DNA of 47,148 nt from Actinobacteria bacterium 69-20 (lineage in GTDB: Bacteria; Actinomycetota; Actinomycetes; Mycobacteriales; Nakamurellaceae), in assembly GCA_001897425.1 (NCBI GenBank), contig MKSW01000013.1, forward strand, positions 164,345 through 211,492, read 5' to 3'. Below the pieces are notes generated by a model. It ran no database searches and was not told the origin of the DNA. It saw only the letters and a list, made by a program, of their open reading frames with translations. Shown in pieces: positions 24,470-32,280 of this stretch. Every line of letters begins with the position of its first letter. Position 1 is the stretch's first letter. A program made the position numbers and the translations under genes.

Positions 24470-26158
24470 ATGCCCCCGCCCGACACCATCGCCGCACGCC
24501 GGAACGAGCCGACCCAAAAGCGCCCGCCAACCCGCCGCGGGCGCAAAGCGTTCACATCCGCCACGGCGGCCCTGCGGAACCTGTGGCGCCGCCTGACGAG
24601 CATGCATACGGCGCTGGTACTGCTCTTTCTGCTGACGATCGCGGCGCTGCCCGGAGCGCTGCTGCCACAGTGGTCCACCAGCCGGGTGAACACCAGCAAG
24701 TACATCGCCGATCACCCCGAAATCGGCCCCTGGCTGAACCGTCTCGGCTTTTTCAACGTGTTCTCCTCACCCTGGTTCGCCGCGGTCTACCTGCTGCTGT
24801 TCATCTCCCTGATCGGATGCGTCACGCCGCGCAGCCGCGAAATTCTGCGGCAGATCCGCCGCGGGCCGCCCGCCACCGCGCCCCGCAACCTGTCGCGGCT
24901 ACCGCATCATGAGGCGCTCACCGCGGTCGGTGACGCGGCCCACGCCGGTGAGCGCATCCGCGGCCGGCTGCGCCGTACCGGTATCGGCGGGTGGCGCACC
25001 GCTATGCGGCACGAACCGGACGGCACCGTCATCGTTGCCGCCGAGAAGGGCTATCTCCGTGATGTGGGCAACCTGGTCTTTCACATCTCGCTGCTCGCGC
25101 TGCTGCTGTCGACCAGCGTGGGTAGCCTGTTCGGCTACGAAGGATCGGTCATCATCACCGCGGGCAGCGGATTTTGCGCATCGTCGCCGATCGCCTACGA
25201 CGACTTCCGCCCCGGATCGATGGTCAACGCCACCACCACGACCCCGTTCTGTGTCGATGTGGATGCGTTCCACGCCACCTACACCGAGGGCGGTCAGGCC
25301 ACCAGCTTCCAGGCCGATATCCGGTTCCAAGACGGTGCCGCATTGGGCACGGACACGTGGCAACGCCGGGCGCTGGAAGTCAATGATCCAATCCGGTTTT
25401 CCGGCGACCGGCTCTATTTGATGGGGCACGGGTACACGCCGACATTCCGGATCACCTACCCCAACGGGGCGGTGCGCAACTACCAGCAGCCCTTCCTGCC
25501 CAGCGACTCGCTGTTCACCTCCGAGGGCGCCGTCAAGGTCACCGACCCGCCCGGATACCCGCGCGATCAGCTGCTCAAGAATCAACTCGCGATCGTCGGC
25601 GTCTTCGCACCCACGGCCCTTCTGGCCGGCGGCGTCCTGTCCTCCGGATACCCGTCGCAACTGAGCCCGGGCGTCGCCGTGGACATCTACCGCGGCGATT
25701 TGGGGATGTCCACCGGCCGCCCCCAATCGGTGTTCGCCATCGACAACACGCAGGTGGCCCGCGGCCTGCTCGTCAAAAAGGCGCACGCCGTCCTGGCGCC
25801 CGGCCAGTCCACCACCCTGACCGACGGCACCCGGATCACCTTCACCGGCGCCAAAGAGTTCGTGTCGCTGCAAACCTCTTACGACCCGGCACAGGGATGG
25901 GCATTGGTGTCGGTGCTCTTCATGATCGCCGGCCTGATGGCCTCGTTGCTGATCAAACGGCGCCGCGTCTGGTATCGCATCCGCCCCGAGCCGGCGCCAC
26001 CAGCCGATCCCGCCGGAAGCCTTGTCATCGAAGTGGGCGGACTGGCCCGCACCGATCAGGCCGGCTACGGCCGCGAATTCCCGTCCCTGGTCGCACTGGC
26101 CGAGGACCCGTCATCGGTGTCGGGCCGCCGGCCGGCCGCCGCCGTGAAAGGACAATGA
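24470..26158 (+). CDS. resB: ResB cytochrome c maturation protein
   Basis: This 562-residue protein belongs to the system II cytochrome c synthase. It has a cytosolic basic N-region, helices around 45-65 (ALVLLFLLTIAALPGALLPQ), 100-120 and 185-210 (LVFHISLLALLLSTSVGSLFG), a large outside domain, and a last helix (ALVSVLFMIAGLMASLLI) before a cytosolic tail. ResB with CcsA forms the complex that passes haem to apocytochrome c. The ATG follows the ccdA TAA without a gap. No CXXCH cytochrome was seen in the window, so its substrate is elsewhere in the cell or unusual. Confidence 0.92.
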   Translation: MPPPDTIAARRNEPTQKRPPTRRGRKAFTSATAALRNLWRRLTSMHTALVLLFLLTIAALPGALLPQWSTSRVNTSKYIADHPEIGPWLNRLGFFNVFSSPWFAAVYLLLFISLIGCVTPRSREILRQIRRGPPATAPRNLSRLPHHEALTAVGDAAHAGERIRGRLRRTGIGGWRTAMRHEPDGTVIVAAEKGYLRDVGNLVFHISLLALLLSTSVGSLFGYEGSVIITAGSGFCASSPIAYDDFRPGSMVNATTTTPFCVDVDAFHATYTEGGQATSFQADIRFQDGAALGTDTWQRRALEVNDPIRFSGDRLYLMGHGYTPTFRITYPNGAVRNYQQPFLPSDSLFTSEGAVKVTDPPGYPRDQLLKNQLAIVGVFAPTALLAGGVLSSGYPSQLSPGVAVDIYRGDLGMSTGRPQSVFAIDNTQVARGLLVKKAHAVLAPGQSTTLTDGTRITFTGAKEFVSLQTSYDPAQGWALVSVLFMIAGLMASLLIKRRRVWYRIRPEPAPPADPAGSLVIEVGGLARTDQAGYGREFPSLVALAEDPSSVSGRRPAAAVKGQ

Positions 26159-26160
26159 CA

Positions 26161-27195
26161 ATGGTTGACGTCGATTCCGCCACGGCGGTCTGGGAACTGG
26201 GGGCCCGAATCTCGGATTTCACGTTCGAGGGTGCGCTCGCCGGCTATGTGACCGCGCTGGCCTGCCACGCCGCAGAGCTCGCGACCCGGCACGCCCCCAG
26301 GGCCAGCACGGCCGCTGCCGCGGCCACCACCCGTGCGCGGACCGCGGGTGCGGTCGCCGTCATCACCAGTGACGGCGGGCCGGACGCCACCGACCGTGAC
26401 GGACGCTTCGCGCCGGACCCGGCCGGTGCCGGCTGGGGTGAGCGACTCGGCCGGGCGGCGATCATGGTCACCGCCGTGGGGTTCGGCATGAACGTCGCCT
26501 CGATCGTCATGCGCGGCCTGGCGGCACACCGGGCGCCGTGGGGAAACATGTACGAGATCGCCTCACTGATCTGCGCGATCGCGGCCGGCGCCTGGCTGCT
26601 CGTCGCGGCCCGCGCTCACGTTCGACGCATGGGCGTTTTCGTCGTCTTCCCCATCGCGGTGCTGAGCTTCGTGGGCGGAACCGTGCTCTACACACCGGCC
26701 GGGACATTGGTTCCCGTGCTGCAGTCGTATTGGCTGGTGGTGCACGTACTGCTCGTGGCGCTTTCGTCGGGGGTGCTCATGTTGTCCGGTGCGGCATCGT
26801 TGATGTTCATCATCCGGTCGCGGTACGAGCGCCGAGTCGTCAACGTGGCGGATGACCGGTCCTTCGTAGCCAGACTCCCCGAGACGGCGACGCTCGACCG
26901 GATCGCGTACCGGACCGCGATCATCGGCTTCCCGCTGTTCACGTTCGCCGTGGTCGCCGGCGCCTTGTGGGCCGAGGCCTCGTGGGGCCGCTACTGGGGT
27001 TGGGATCCGAAGGAAACCACGGCTCTGGTCACCTGGGTGCTCTACGCGGGCTATCTGCATGCGCGCGCCACCAGCGGCTGGCGCGGCAGCCGAGCCGCGT
27101 GGATATCGATCCTGGGATTCGCCTCGATCATGTTCAACCTGTTTTTCGTCAACATGGTCGTCTCCGGTCTGCACTCCTATGCCGGCTTGAACTAA
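26161..27195 (+). CDS. ccsA: CcsA/CcsB haem-handling cytochrome c synthase subunit
   Basis: This 344-residue polytopic protein has the WWD-type haem motif, here WGRYWGWDPKETTALVTW, in a late loop, and the conserved histidines in HAARAP/HRAPWGNMYE and VHVLLVALSSG, with a C-terminal FNLFFVNMVVSGLHSYAG. Together with ResB it ligates haem to apocytochromes outside the membrane. I chose the ATG at 26161, because AAAGGA is 8 bases upstream; an ATG at 26155 overlapping the resB stop is too close to that site. It ends 51 bases before ftsX. Confidence 0.9.
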   Translation: MVDVDSATAVWELGARISDFTFEGALAGYVTALACHAAELATRHAPRASTAAAAATTRARTAGAVAVITSDGGPDATDRDGRFAPDPAGAGWGERLGRAAIMVTAVGFGMNVASIVMRGLAAHRAPWGNMYEIASLICAIAAGAWLLVAARAHVRRMGVFVVFPIAVLSFVGGTVLYTPAGTLVPVLQSYWLVVHVLLVALSSGVLMLSGAASLMFIIRSRYERRVVNVADDRSFVARLPETATLDRIAYRTAIIGFPLFTFAVVAGALWAEASWGRYWGWDPKETTALVTWVLYAGYLHARATSGWRGSRAAWISILGFASIMFNLFFVNMVVSGLHSYAGLN

Positions 27196-27246
27196 CCTCC
27201 GCCCACCACATCACCCGCGGAGCCAACACAGGAAGACGGCCGGCGC

Positions 27247-28182
27247 ATGGCGCGAGGACACAGGCGGCAGCCCGATGTGACGCTGTCCGGTCACGCCATC
27301 GGCGACGGGCTCCGCGGACTACGGCACAACGTCACCATGACCGTGGCGATGGTGCTGACAACCGCGATCTCGCTGACCCTGCTCGGAGCGGGCCTGATCG
27401 TCGCCCGGATGACCGACCAGATGCGGGATATGTACAGCGCGAAGGTGGAGGTCACGGTCTACCTCACCGTCACGCAATCCCAAAAGGACCCGGACTGCGG
27501 CGGCGCAACCTGCCAGGACCTGGGCCGAAAACTGCGCGACGATCCCGATGTCGCCGCCGTGTCGTACCAGAGCCAGGCCGCGGCATGGCAGCAGTATCAG
27601 AAAATGTTCGCCAGCCAGCCCGACATGCTGGCGATCGCGGACCAGTCGGCGCTGAACGCATCGTTCCAGGTCAAACTCGAAAATCCGCAGCGTTACGCCC
27701 GGATTAACGCCCGGTACGCGAACGCACCCGGAGTGGAGACCGTCACCGGTCAGAGCGAGGTGCTCGACCGCATGTTCACGCTCCTCAACGGGATACGGAA
27801 CGCCACCATCGCGGTCGCACTTGTCATGGCGCTCGCGACCCTGCTGTTGATCTCCAACATGGTCCAGGTCGCCGCATTCGCGCGGCGCACCGAGACCGCG
27901 ATCATGCGACTGGTGGGCGCGTCCCGATGGCGCACCCAGGTTCCGTTCGTCGTAGAGGCGGTCGTCGCCGCCATCATCGGCGCCGCCGTGGCGATCGGCG
28001 GCCTGGCCACGGCGAAAAAATTCCTCATTGAATCGGCGCTGGGGCCGGTGATGCGCGCCGGGGTGCTGCCGCCGCTCGACACCGCCGCCCTGGCCTGGGT
28101 GGCGCCCTGGCTCGCGGGAGCCGCCGTTGCGCTGGCGACCGTCAGCTCGTATCTCACGCTGCGGCTCTACGTCCGCCTGTAG
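27247..28182 (+). CDS. ftsX: FtsX-family permease without a partner FtsE
   Basis: This 311-residue protein has the FtsX layout: a cytosolic N-region, helix 1 (MTVAMVLTTAISLTLLGAGLIV), an extracellular domain of about 120 residues, then three helices beginning with IAVALVMALATLLLISNMV and containing the RRTETAIMRLVGASRWRTQ coupling segment for an ATPase. FtsEX opens NlpC/P60 hydrolases such as mycobacterial RipC. No ftsE lies beside it, so it must borrow the chromosomal ATPase or act differently. It is the last gene in the operon behind site E. The outer domain has a CGGATC cysteine pair. Confidence 0.9.
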   Translation: MARGHRRQPDVTLSGHAIGDGLRGLRHNVTMTVAMVLTTAISLTLLGAGLIVARMTDQMRDMYSAKVEVTVYLTVTQSQKDPDCGGATCQDLGRKLRDDPDVAAVSYQSQAAAWQQYQKMFASQPDMLAIADQSALNASFQVKLENPQRYARINARYANAPGVETVTGQSEVLDRMFTLLNGIRNATIAVALVMALATLLLISNMVQVAAFARRTETAIMRLVGASRWRTQVPFVVEAVVAAIIGAAVAIGGLATAKKFLIESALGPVMRAGVLPPLDTAALAWVAPWLAGAAVALATVSSYLTLRLYVRL

Positions 28183-28270
28183 AAATGTCATGCCGACCCC
28201 AGCACGGTGAGGCACCGGCTCACGCCGACGCACGCCTATCGAGGCCCCACCATCCGTCACAGTTTCCGAA

Positions 28271-28285
28271 ACTATCTGTGATAGT
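28271..28285 (+). promoter_or_regulatory. ACTAT-N5-ATAGT operator, site F1
   Basis: ACTATCTGTGATAGT is the upstream copy of a tandem pair, 25 bases (start to start) before F2. A pair gives room for two dimers on the same promoter of the Lgt-like gene. Confidence 0.7.
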
Positions 28286-28295
28286 AATTCGCGGT

Positions 28296-28310
28296 ACTAT
28301 CGACGATAGT
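28296..28310 (+). promoter_or_regulatory. ACTAT-N5-ATAGT operator, site F2
   Basis: ACTATCGACGATAGT, with GATAGT as possible -10. The predicted transcript starts near 28317, and GGAGGG precedes the GTG at 28341. Confidence 0.72.
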
Positions 28311-28340
28311 AATTACATCTGTCGAGATGGAGGGTGTGCT

Positions 28341-29714
28341 GTGCCGAAAAGCCGCGGTCGTGCGGGTGCGAAGCGCCAACGGAAACCACTGTCTAGGCCG
28401 CGAGCGGTTGGGTCCGTCGGGCCGGTGCTCGGCGATTCCGCCGACCTGCTGCACGCCGCGGTAAAGGGGCACATGACTGCCTCGGGCGGTCTGCCAAACG
28501 GACCGGGCTACCGGACGGGCGGCACAGCGGTGGTCGTCGCCGCTGGCCAACCCAAGACGGCCGGCTCGGTGCGGTCGCTGCCGGATCGCGGACTCATCAC
28601 CGGAGGCTCCCTAGGCGCCACATCGTTTAATTGCGATCAGCTCAGTGACACGACGCCACAGAGTTTGGGGGTGACGTACTGGTTCGACACCGCCACGAGC
28701 GGGGAGCCCTATAAGGTCAGCATCCGGCTGGCAGGCAAATGGCTGGGCCGCACCGAGCCACACGACGGCCCGCACGAACCCGACGGCGACAAACGGACCA
28801 GCTTCGAGACCATCCGAACCGTCGACGGGATCGTTCCCGGGACGGGACGTACGGCCATCACGACCCGCATGCAGGGACTGGCCGACGGCGAATGGGAGAT
28901 CACCGCGTCCGCCACCGACAACCGCCACGGCAGTCCCACGGCGCCGCCGCCCGATCCACCGGTGCACGGCGCAGTGCTCACCACGAAAGCGCGGACGTCG
29001 TTCAGCCCGGTCGTTAATGTGCGCGCACCCGGCGCCCGGCTCGGCGCGTGGCCCACCCTCGTCATGTCCGGCGCCGCTGTCGCGCTGATGACGCAATGGT
29101 TCCTGTCCACCAAGACCGGCATACCGTCGCTGCCGATTTTGGTGCTGTCGCTGATCGCGTGCCTGATCGGCCTGATCGGCGCCAAGGTCTACTACCTCGT
29201 CACCCACCGAGCCGAGAGGCCACCGATCCTGACCGCCGGCATGTGCCTTCAGGGCTTCGTAATCGGCGCGATCGCCACGGTCCTGATTGCGAGTGCGGTG
29301 GCCGGTATCCCGGTCGGCGCCGTCTTGGACGCGACCGCGCCCGGCCTGCTGTTCGGGATGGGGATAGGCCGGCTCGGATGCTTCTTCGGTGGCTGTTGCG
29401 TCGGCCGGCCGTCGTCCTCCCGCTGGGCGCTGTGGTCCTCGGATCGAGCGATAGGTACGCGCAGGATCCCCGTCCAGCTGATCGAGTCCTCCATGTCCAT
29501 CGCGATCGGCATCACCGCTTTCATCGCCGTCGCCGGGGCGAGCCCGGGCCCGGGCGGCGCTGTCTTCCTCGCCGCTGTCGCGGCGAACACGATCGGCCGA
29601 CAACTGCTTTTCCCGCTGCGCAGCCTGCCTCGCGCCACCGCGCACGGCCGCCCAGTCACCCTGCTCGTATCGGCCATCGTGCTCACCGCAGCCGTCGCCC
29701 TGGTGGTTTTGTGA
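28341..29714 (+). CDS. Lgt-family membrane protein with an extra N-terminal beta domain
   Basis: This 457-residue protein is a two-part chimera. Residues about 90-225 look like an Ig/fibronectin-type beta sandwich (SLGVTYWFDTATSGEPYKVS; LADGEWEITASATDN). The C-terminal half, from about 235, has seven hydrophobic segments with the Lgt-family core GRLGCFFGGCCVGRPSSSRW and RIPVQLIESS. Canonical Lgt attaches diacylglycerol to lipoprotein cysteines; the Cys-rich GCFFGGCC variant marks a divergent subfamily, and normal Lgt lacks the N-domain, so the activity is uncertain. GTG is chosen for its GGAGGG site. It is controlled by tandem operators F1/F2 and converges with lnt. Confidence 0.8.
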   Translation: MPKSRGRAGAKRQRKPLSRPRAVGSVGPVLGDSADLLHAAVKGHMTASGGLPNGPGYRTGGTAVVVAAGQPKTAGSVRSLPDRGLITGGSLGATSFNCDQLSDTTPQSLGVTYWFDTATSGEPYKVSIRLAGKWLGRTEPHDGPHEPDGDKRTSFETIRTVDGIVPGTGRTAITTRMQGLADGEWEITASATDNRHGSPTAPPPDPPVHGAVLTTKARTSFSPVVNVRAPGARLGAWPTLVMSGAAVALMTQWFLSTKTGIPSLPILVLSLIACLIGLIGAKVYYLVTHRAERPPILTAGMCLQGFVIGAIATVLIASAVAGIPVGAVLDATAPGLLFGMGIGRLGCFFGGCCVGRPSSSRWALWSSDRAIGTRRIPVQLIESSMSIAIGITAFIAVAGASPGPGGAVFLAAVAANTIGRQLLFPLRSLPRATAHGRPVTLLVSAIVLTAAVALVVL

Positions 29715-29770
29715 CCGACGGCGAATCGGCGCGGAACCCAGCGGCTGCGCCCTCGGCGGGACCGACGGGG

Positions 29771-31360
29771 CTATGACACGTTCGGCCGGCGGCAGCGCCG
29801 CCGAATGACACTGCCGGCCAGGGCGAGGGCCGCCATGGCGATCAGTGGGTTCTGCACCCACGCACCGAGCCTGTCGGCTACGGTCGTTTCGGTGCGCAGC
29901 GGAACCTCGGCGACGAGCGATTCGGCAGTGAACAGGCTGGTCGACCGCTCGACGGTTCCGTCCGGCCGCACGATGGCGCTCACGCCGCTGGTGGCGGCGA
30001 CGACCACGGCGCGGCTGTGCTCGACCGCGCGCAGACGCGCCATCGCCAGTTGCTGGTAGCTCATCTCGCTGCGGCCGAACCATGCGGTATTCGTTGGCAG
30101 CACCAGGAGTTGCGCGCCGCCGTTGACTTCCTGGCGGAATACGTAGTCGTAGCCGACCTCGTAGCAGATCGCCGTACCGATGCTGGTTCCGGCGACCCGG
30201 AACACCCCGGGTGTCGCCCCGGGCTGCATGTCCACGGTTCCGGCCGCGAACGGGGTGACCCATCCCGCGATGGACCGCAGCGGGATGTATTCGGCGAAAG
30301 GCACGAGCTGCTGCTTCGCGTAGCGCGTCGTCGGGCCGACGCCCGGCTCCCACTGCACCATCACGTTTTGGGGCGTGCCGTCGGGTAGCACGGCACGGGC
30401 GCCGATCAGCATCGGCGCGCCGAATGCGTCCGACAGGGCATCGAGGGCCTGGTCATCGCCGGTCAACGCGGTGGCGGTCTCCGGCCAGATCACCAGGTCG
30501 GGTTGCGGCGCCCGGCCCGCCCGGATCTCGGCGAGCAGTCGCCTGCTCTCGGCGAGATGGTTGGCGCGCAGCTCGCCGCGTGCGGAGAGCAGACCAAGGC
30601 CGATGTTCGGGGCGTTGCCTTGCACCGCCGCGACGGTCAACGAACCCGCCTGCGGCTGTGTGCCCACCGTCGGCCACACCGCGATGCCCGCCACGACCGG
30701 AATGAGCACCGCCAGGGCGGGCGCCACCCAACGACGAGCCCGCAGTTGCCGCCCGCCCCGTCGCATCCGAAGGAGAAGCTGCGCCAGACCGAAGCCGGTG
30801 ACCAGCACCGCCATCCCCACCAGCGGCACCCCGCCCAGCGAGGCCAGCGACGTGAAAACACCATCCGGCTGGCTGAACGCAACCTTTCCCCACGGGAAGC
30901 CGCCGAACGGCCACCACGTGCGCGCGAACTCCTGTAACAGGAACACGACGGCCATCCAGACCGGCGCGGCCGGCAGCCGCGCCACGACCGTGATCAGACC
31001 GCATGCGAGCGCGACGAACAGCGCCAATACCGCGGCCAGGCCCAGCCACGGCGACGGCCCGAACGACGACCCGAGAAAGTCCTGAATCCACACGAGTTGC
31101 GGCAGAAACACGCCCAGCCCGAAGACGGCACCGTAGCCGCATCCCGACCGGAACCGCCGACCGTCCAGCACGAGCCCGAGACACGCAATGGCCAGCGGGG
31201 CAAGCCACCACCAGTCGCGCGGGGCGAAGCTCAGATAGAGCAGCACGCCACCGGCGGCCGCCCCGCCCAGCCGCAGGCACACCGCCCGCCAACGTCTCGG
31301 TCCGGCCTGCCGCTCCTCCCCGACGATTCCGCGCGCAGATTCGGCGAGGATGGCAGCCAT
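29771..31360 (-). CDS. lnt: Apolipoprotein N-acyltransferase
   Basis: This 529-residue membrane enzyme adds the third acyl chain to lipoproteins. Six or more helices fill residues about 25-240, including VWMAVVFLLQEFARTWWPFGGFPWG. The nitrilase-like outer domain has the catalytic triad Glu294 (WPETA), Lys349 (AKQQLVPFAEYIP) and Cys399 (AICYEVGYDY). The ATG at 31360 is preferred over the GTG just before it; no strong ribosome site is visible. It faces the Lgt-like gene end to end. With many lipoproteins in the window (two L,D-transpeptidases, multicopper oxidase, TlpA, propellers) a dedicated copy makes sense. No ACTAY-type operator was found upstream. Confidence 0.93.
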   Translation of the reverse strand: MAAILAESARGIVGEERQAGPRRWRAVCLRLGGAAAGGVLLYLSFAPRDWWWLAPLAIACLGLVLDGRRFRSGCGYGAVFGLGVFLPQLVWIQDFLGSSFGPSPWLGLAAVLALFVALACGLITVVARLPAAPVWMAVVFLLQEFARTWWPFGGFPWGKVAFSQPDGVFTSLASLGGVPLVGMAVLVTGFGLAQLLLRMRRGGRQLRARRWVAPALAVLIPVVAGIAVWPTVGTQPQAGSLTVAAVQGNAPNIGLGLLSARGELRANHLAESRRLLAEIRAGRAPQPDLVIWPETATALTGDDQALDALSDAFGAPMLIGARAVLPDGTPQNVMVQWEPGVGPTTRYAKQQLVPFAEYIPLRSIAGWVTPFAAGTVDMQPGATPGVFRVAGTSIGTAICYEVGYDYVFRQEVNGGAQLLVLPTNTAWFGRSEMSYQQLAMARLRAVEHSRAVVVAATSGVSAIVRPDGTVERSTSLFTAESLVAEVPLRTETTVADRLGAWVQNPLIAMAALALAGSVIRRRCRRPNVS

Positions 31361-31537
31361 CACCCCAACCTACCGAGCCGGCAGCGATACCTGCCAACGG
31401 CCGCCCGGCCACCGACGAGGCGAAATCTCGCCGCCTAACCCGGTCGCGCGCCGCCGTGCGGCCGGCCGCCGCGGCCTGCGGCACAAGCGCTCATCGATCA
31501 CGGGCAGCATGACCGAGCCGCCTGTGCCAAAAACTGA

Positions 31538-31565
31538 TTGATACGGTAGGGGGGTATGGTATTCT
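31538..31565 (+). promoter_or_regulatory. CsoR-controlled promoter
   Basis: TTGATA (31538-31543), a 16-base spacer and TATTCT (31560-31565) form the promoter. The spacer contains GTAGGGGGGTATGG, the G-tract pseudo-palindrome typical of Cu-dependent CsoR operators. It lies 40 bases before the csoR GTG. Confidence 0.75.
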
Positions 31566-31605
31566 TATCTCTGTTGGGCACGGTGTGTTGAGGGAGGTGA
31601 CAGTC

Positions 31606-31905
31606 GTGACCGAGGTCGCGCCGCCGCATGGGTATACGCCGCACAAAGGTGACCATCTGAACCGACTCCGCCGGATCGAGGGACAGGTCCGCGGCCTGCA
31701 ACGGATGATCGAGGAGGACAAGTACTGCATCGACATCCTGACGCAGGTATCGGCCGCCACCAGCGCACTGAGGTCCTTTTCGCTCGAACTGCTCGACGAG
31801 CACTTGAACCACTGTGTGCTGCACGCCGCCGAACACGGCGGCGACGAGGCCGAGGCGAAGGTGAAGGAAGCCTCCGCGGCCATCGCCCGGCTGGTGCGCA
31901 GCTGA
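31606..31905 (+). CDS. csoR: Copper-sensing repressor CsoR
   Basis: This 99-residue all-helical repressor has the core HLNRLRRIEGQVRGLQRMIE and the three Cu(I) ligands Cys41 (KYCIDIL), His66 and Cys70 (EHLNHCVLHA), with the same spacing (25 and 4) as in Mycobacterium tuberculosis CsoR. Cu(I) binding should release it from DNA. The GTG at 31606 is favoured over the TTG at 31585 because GGGAGG lies 8-13 bases upstream. It is the first gene of csoR-copZ-copA, and its operator overlaps the promoter directly upstream, so the operon is autoregulated. Confidence 0.95.
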   Translation: MTEVAPPHGYTPHKGDHLNRLRRIEGQVRGLQRMIEEDKYCIDILTQVSAATSALRSFSLELLDEHLNHCVLHAAEHGGDEAEAKVKEASAAIARLVRS

Positions 31906-31973
31906 GCCACCCTGGGTCGGGACATCGCACGGCCCGACCTTTCGCACGTTCACTACGGAAGGGAAACACCATC

Positions 31974-32186
31974 ATGAACACCACCACCTACGGCGTCACC
32001 GGCATGACCTGTGAGCATTGCGTCGCGTCCGTGACCGAGGAAGTGACCGCACTGCCCGGCGTCACCGGCGTGTCCGTCGATCTGGTCTCCGGCGGCGAAT
32101 CGGCCGTGCACGTCACCAGCGAGACGCCGCTGGATCGCGGCGCCGTGGCCGGCGCTGTCGAAGAGGCCGGCTACCAGCTCGTGTAG
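31974..32186 (+). CDS. copZ: Copper chaperone CopZ
   Basis: This 70-residue protein is a single HMA domain with the GMTCEHC copper loop (Cys13 and Cys16) and the [16 protein letters not shown] and [14 protein letters not shown] elements of the fold. It passes Cu(I) in the cytosol to the N-terminal domain of CopA. The ATG has GGAAGGGAAA upstream. It lies between csoR and copA, 68 bases and 94 bases away, on the same strand. Confidence 0.95.
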   Translation: MNTTTYGVTGMTCEHCVASVTEEVTALPGVTGVSVDLVSGGESAVHVTSETPLDRGAVAGAVEEAGYQLV

Positions 32187-32280
32187 GTCCCGGTCGGCCA
32201 GCGCGGCGGCGCCGGTATCGCGGCGGGGCCGTGGCGCAACGCTCGCTACCGCGGCCCGGAAATCCTTGGAAGGAATATCG

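Noticed and set aside
31974-32186. CXXC in CopZ and CopA as c-type haem sites
   Set aside because: They lack the following His of CXXCH and lie in HMA folds; they are copper loops.
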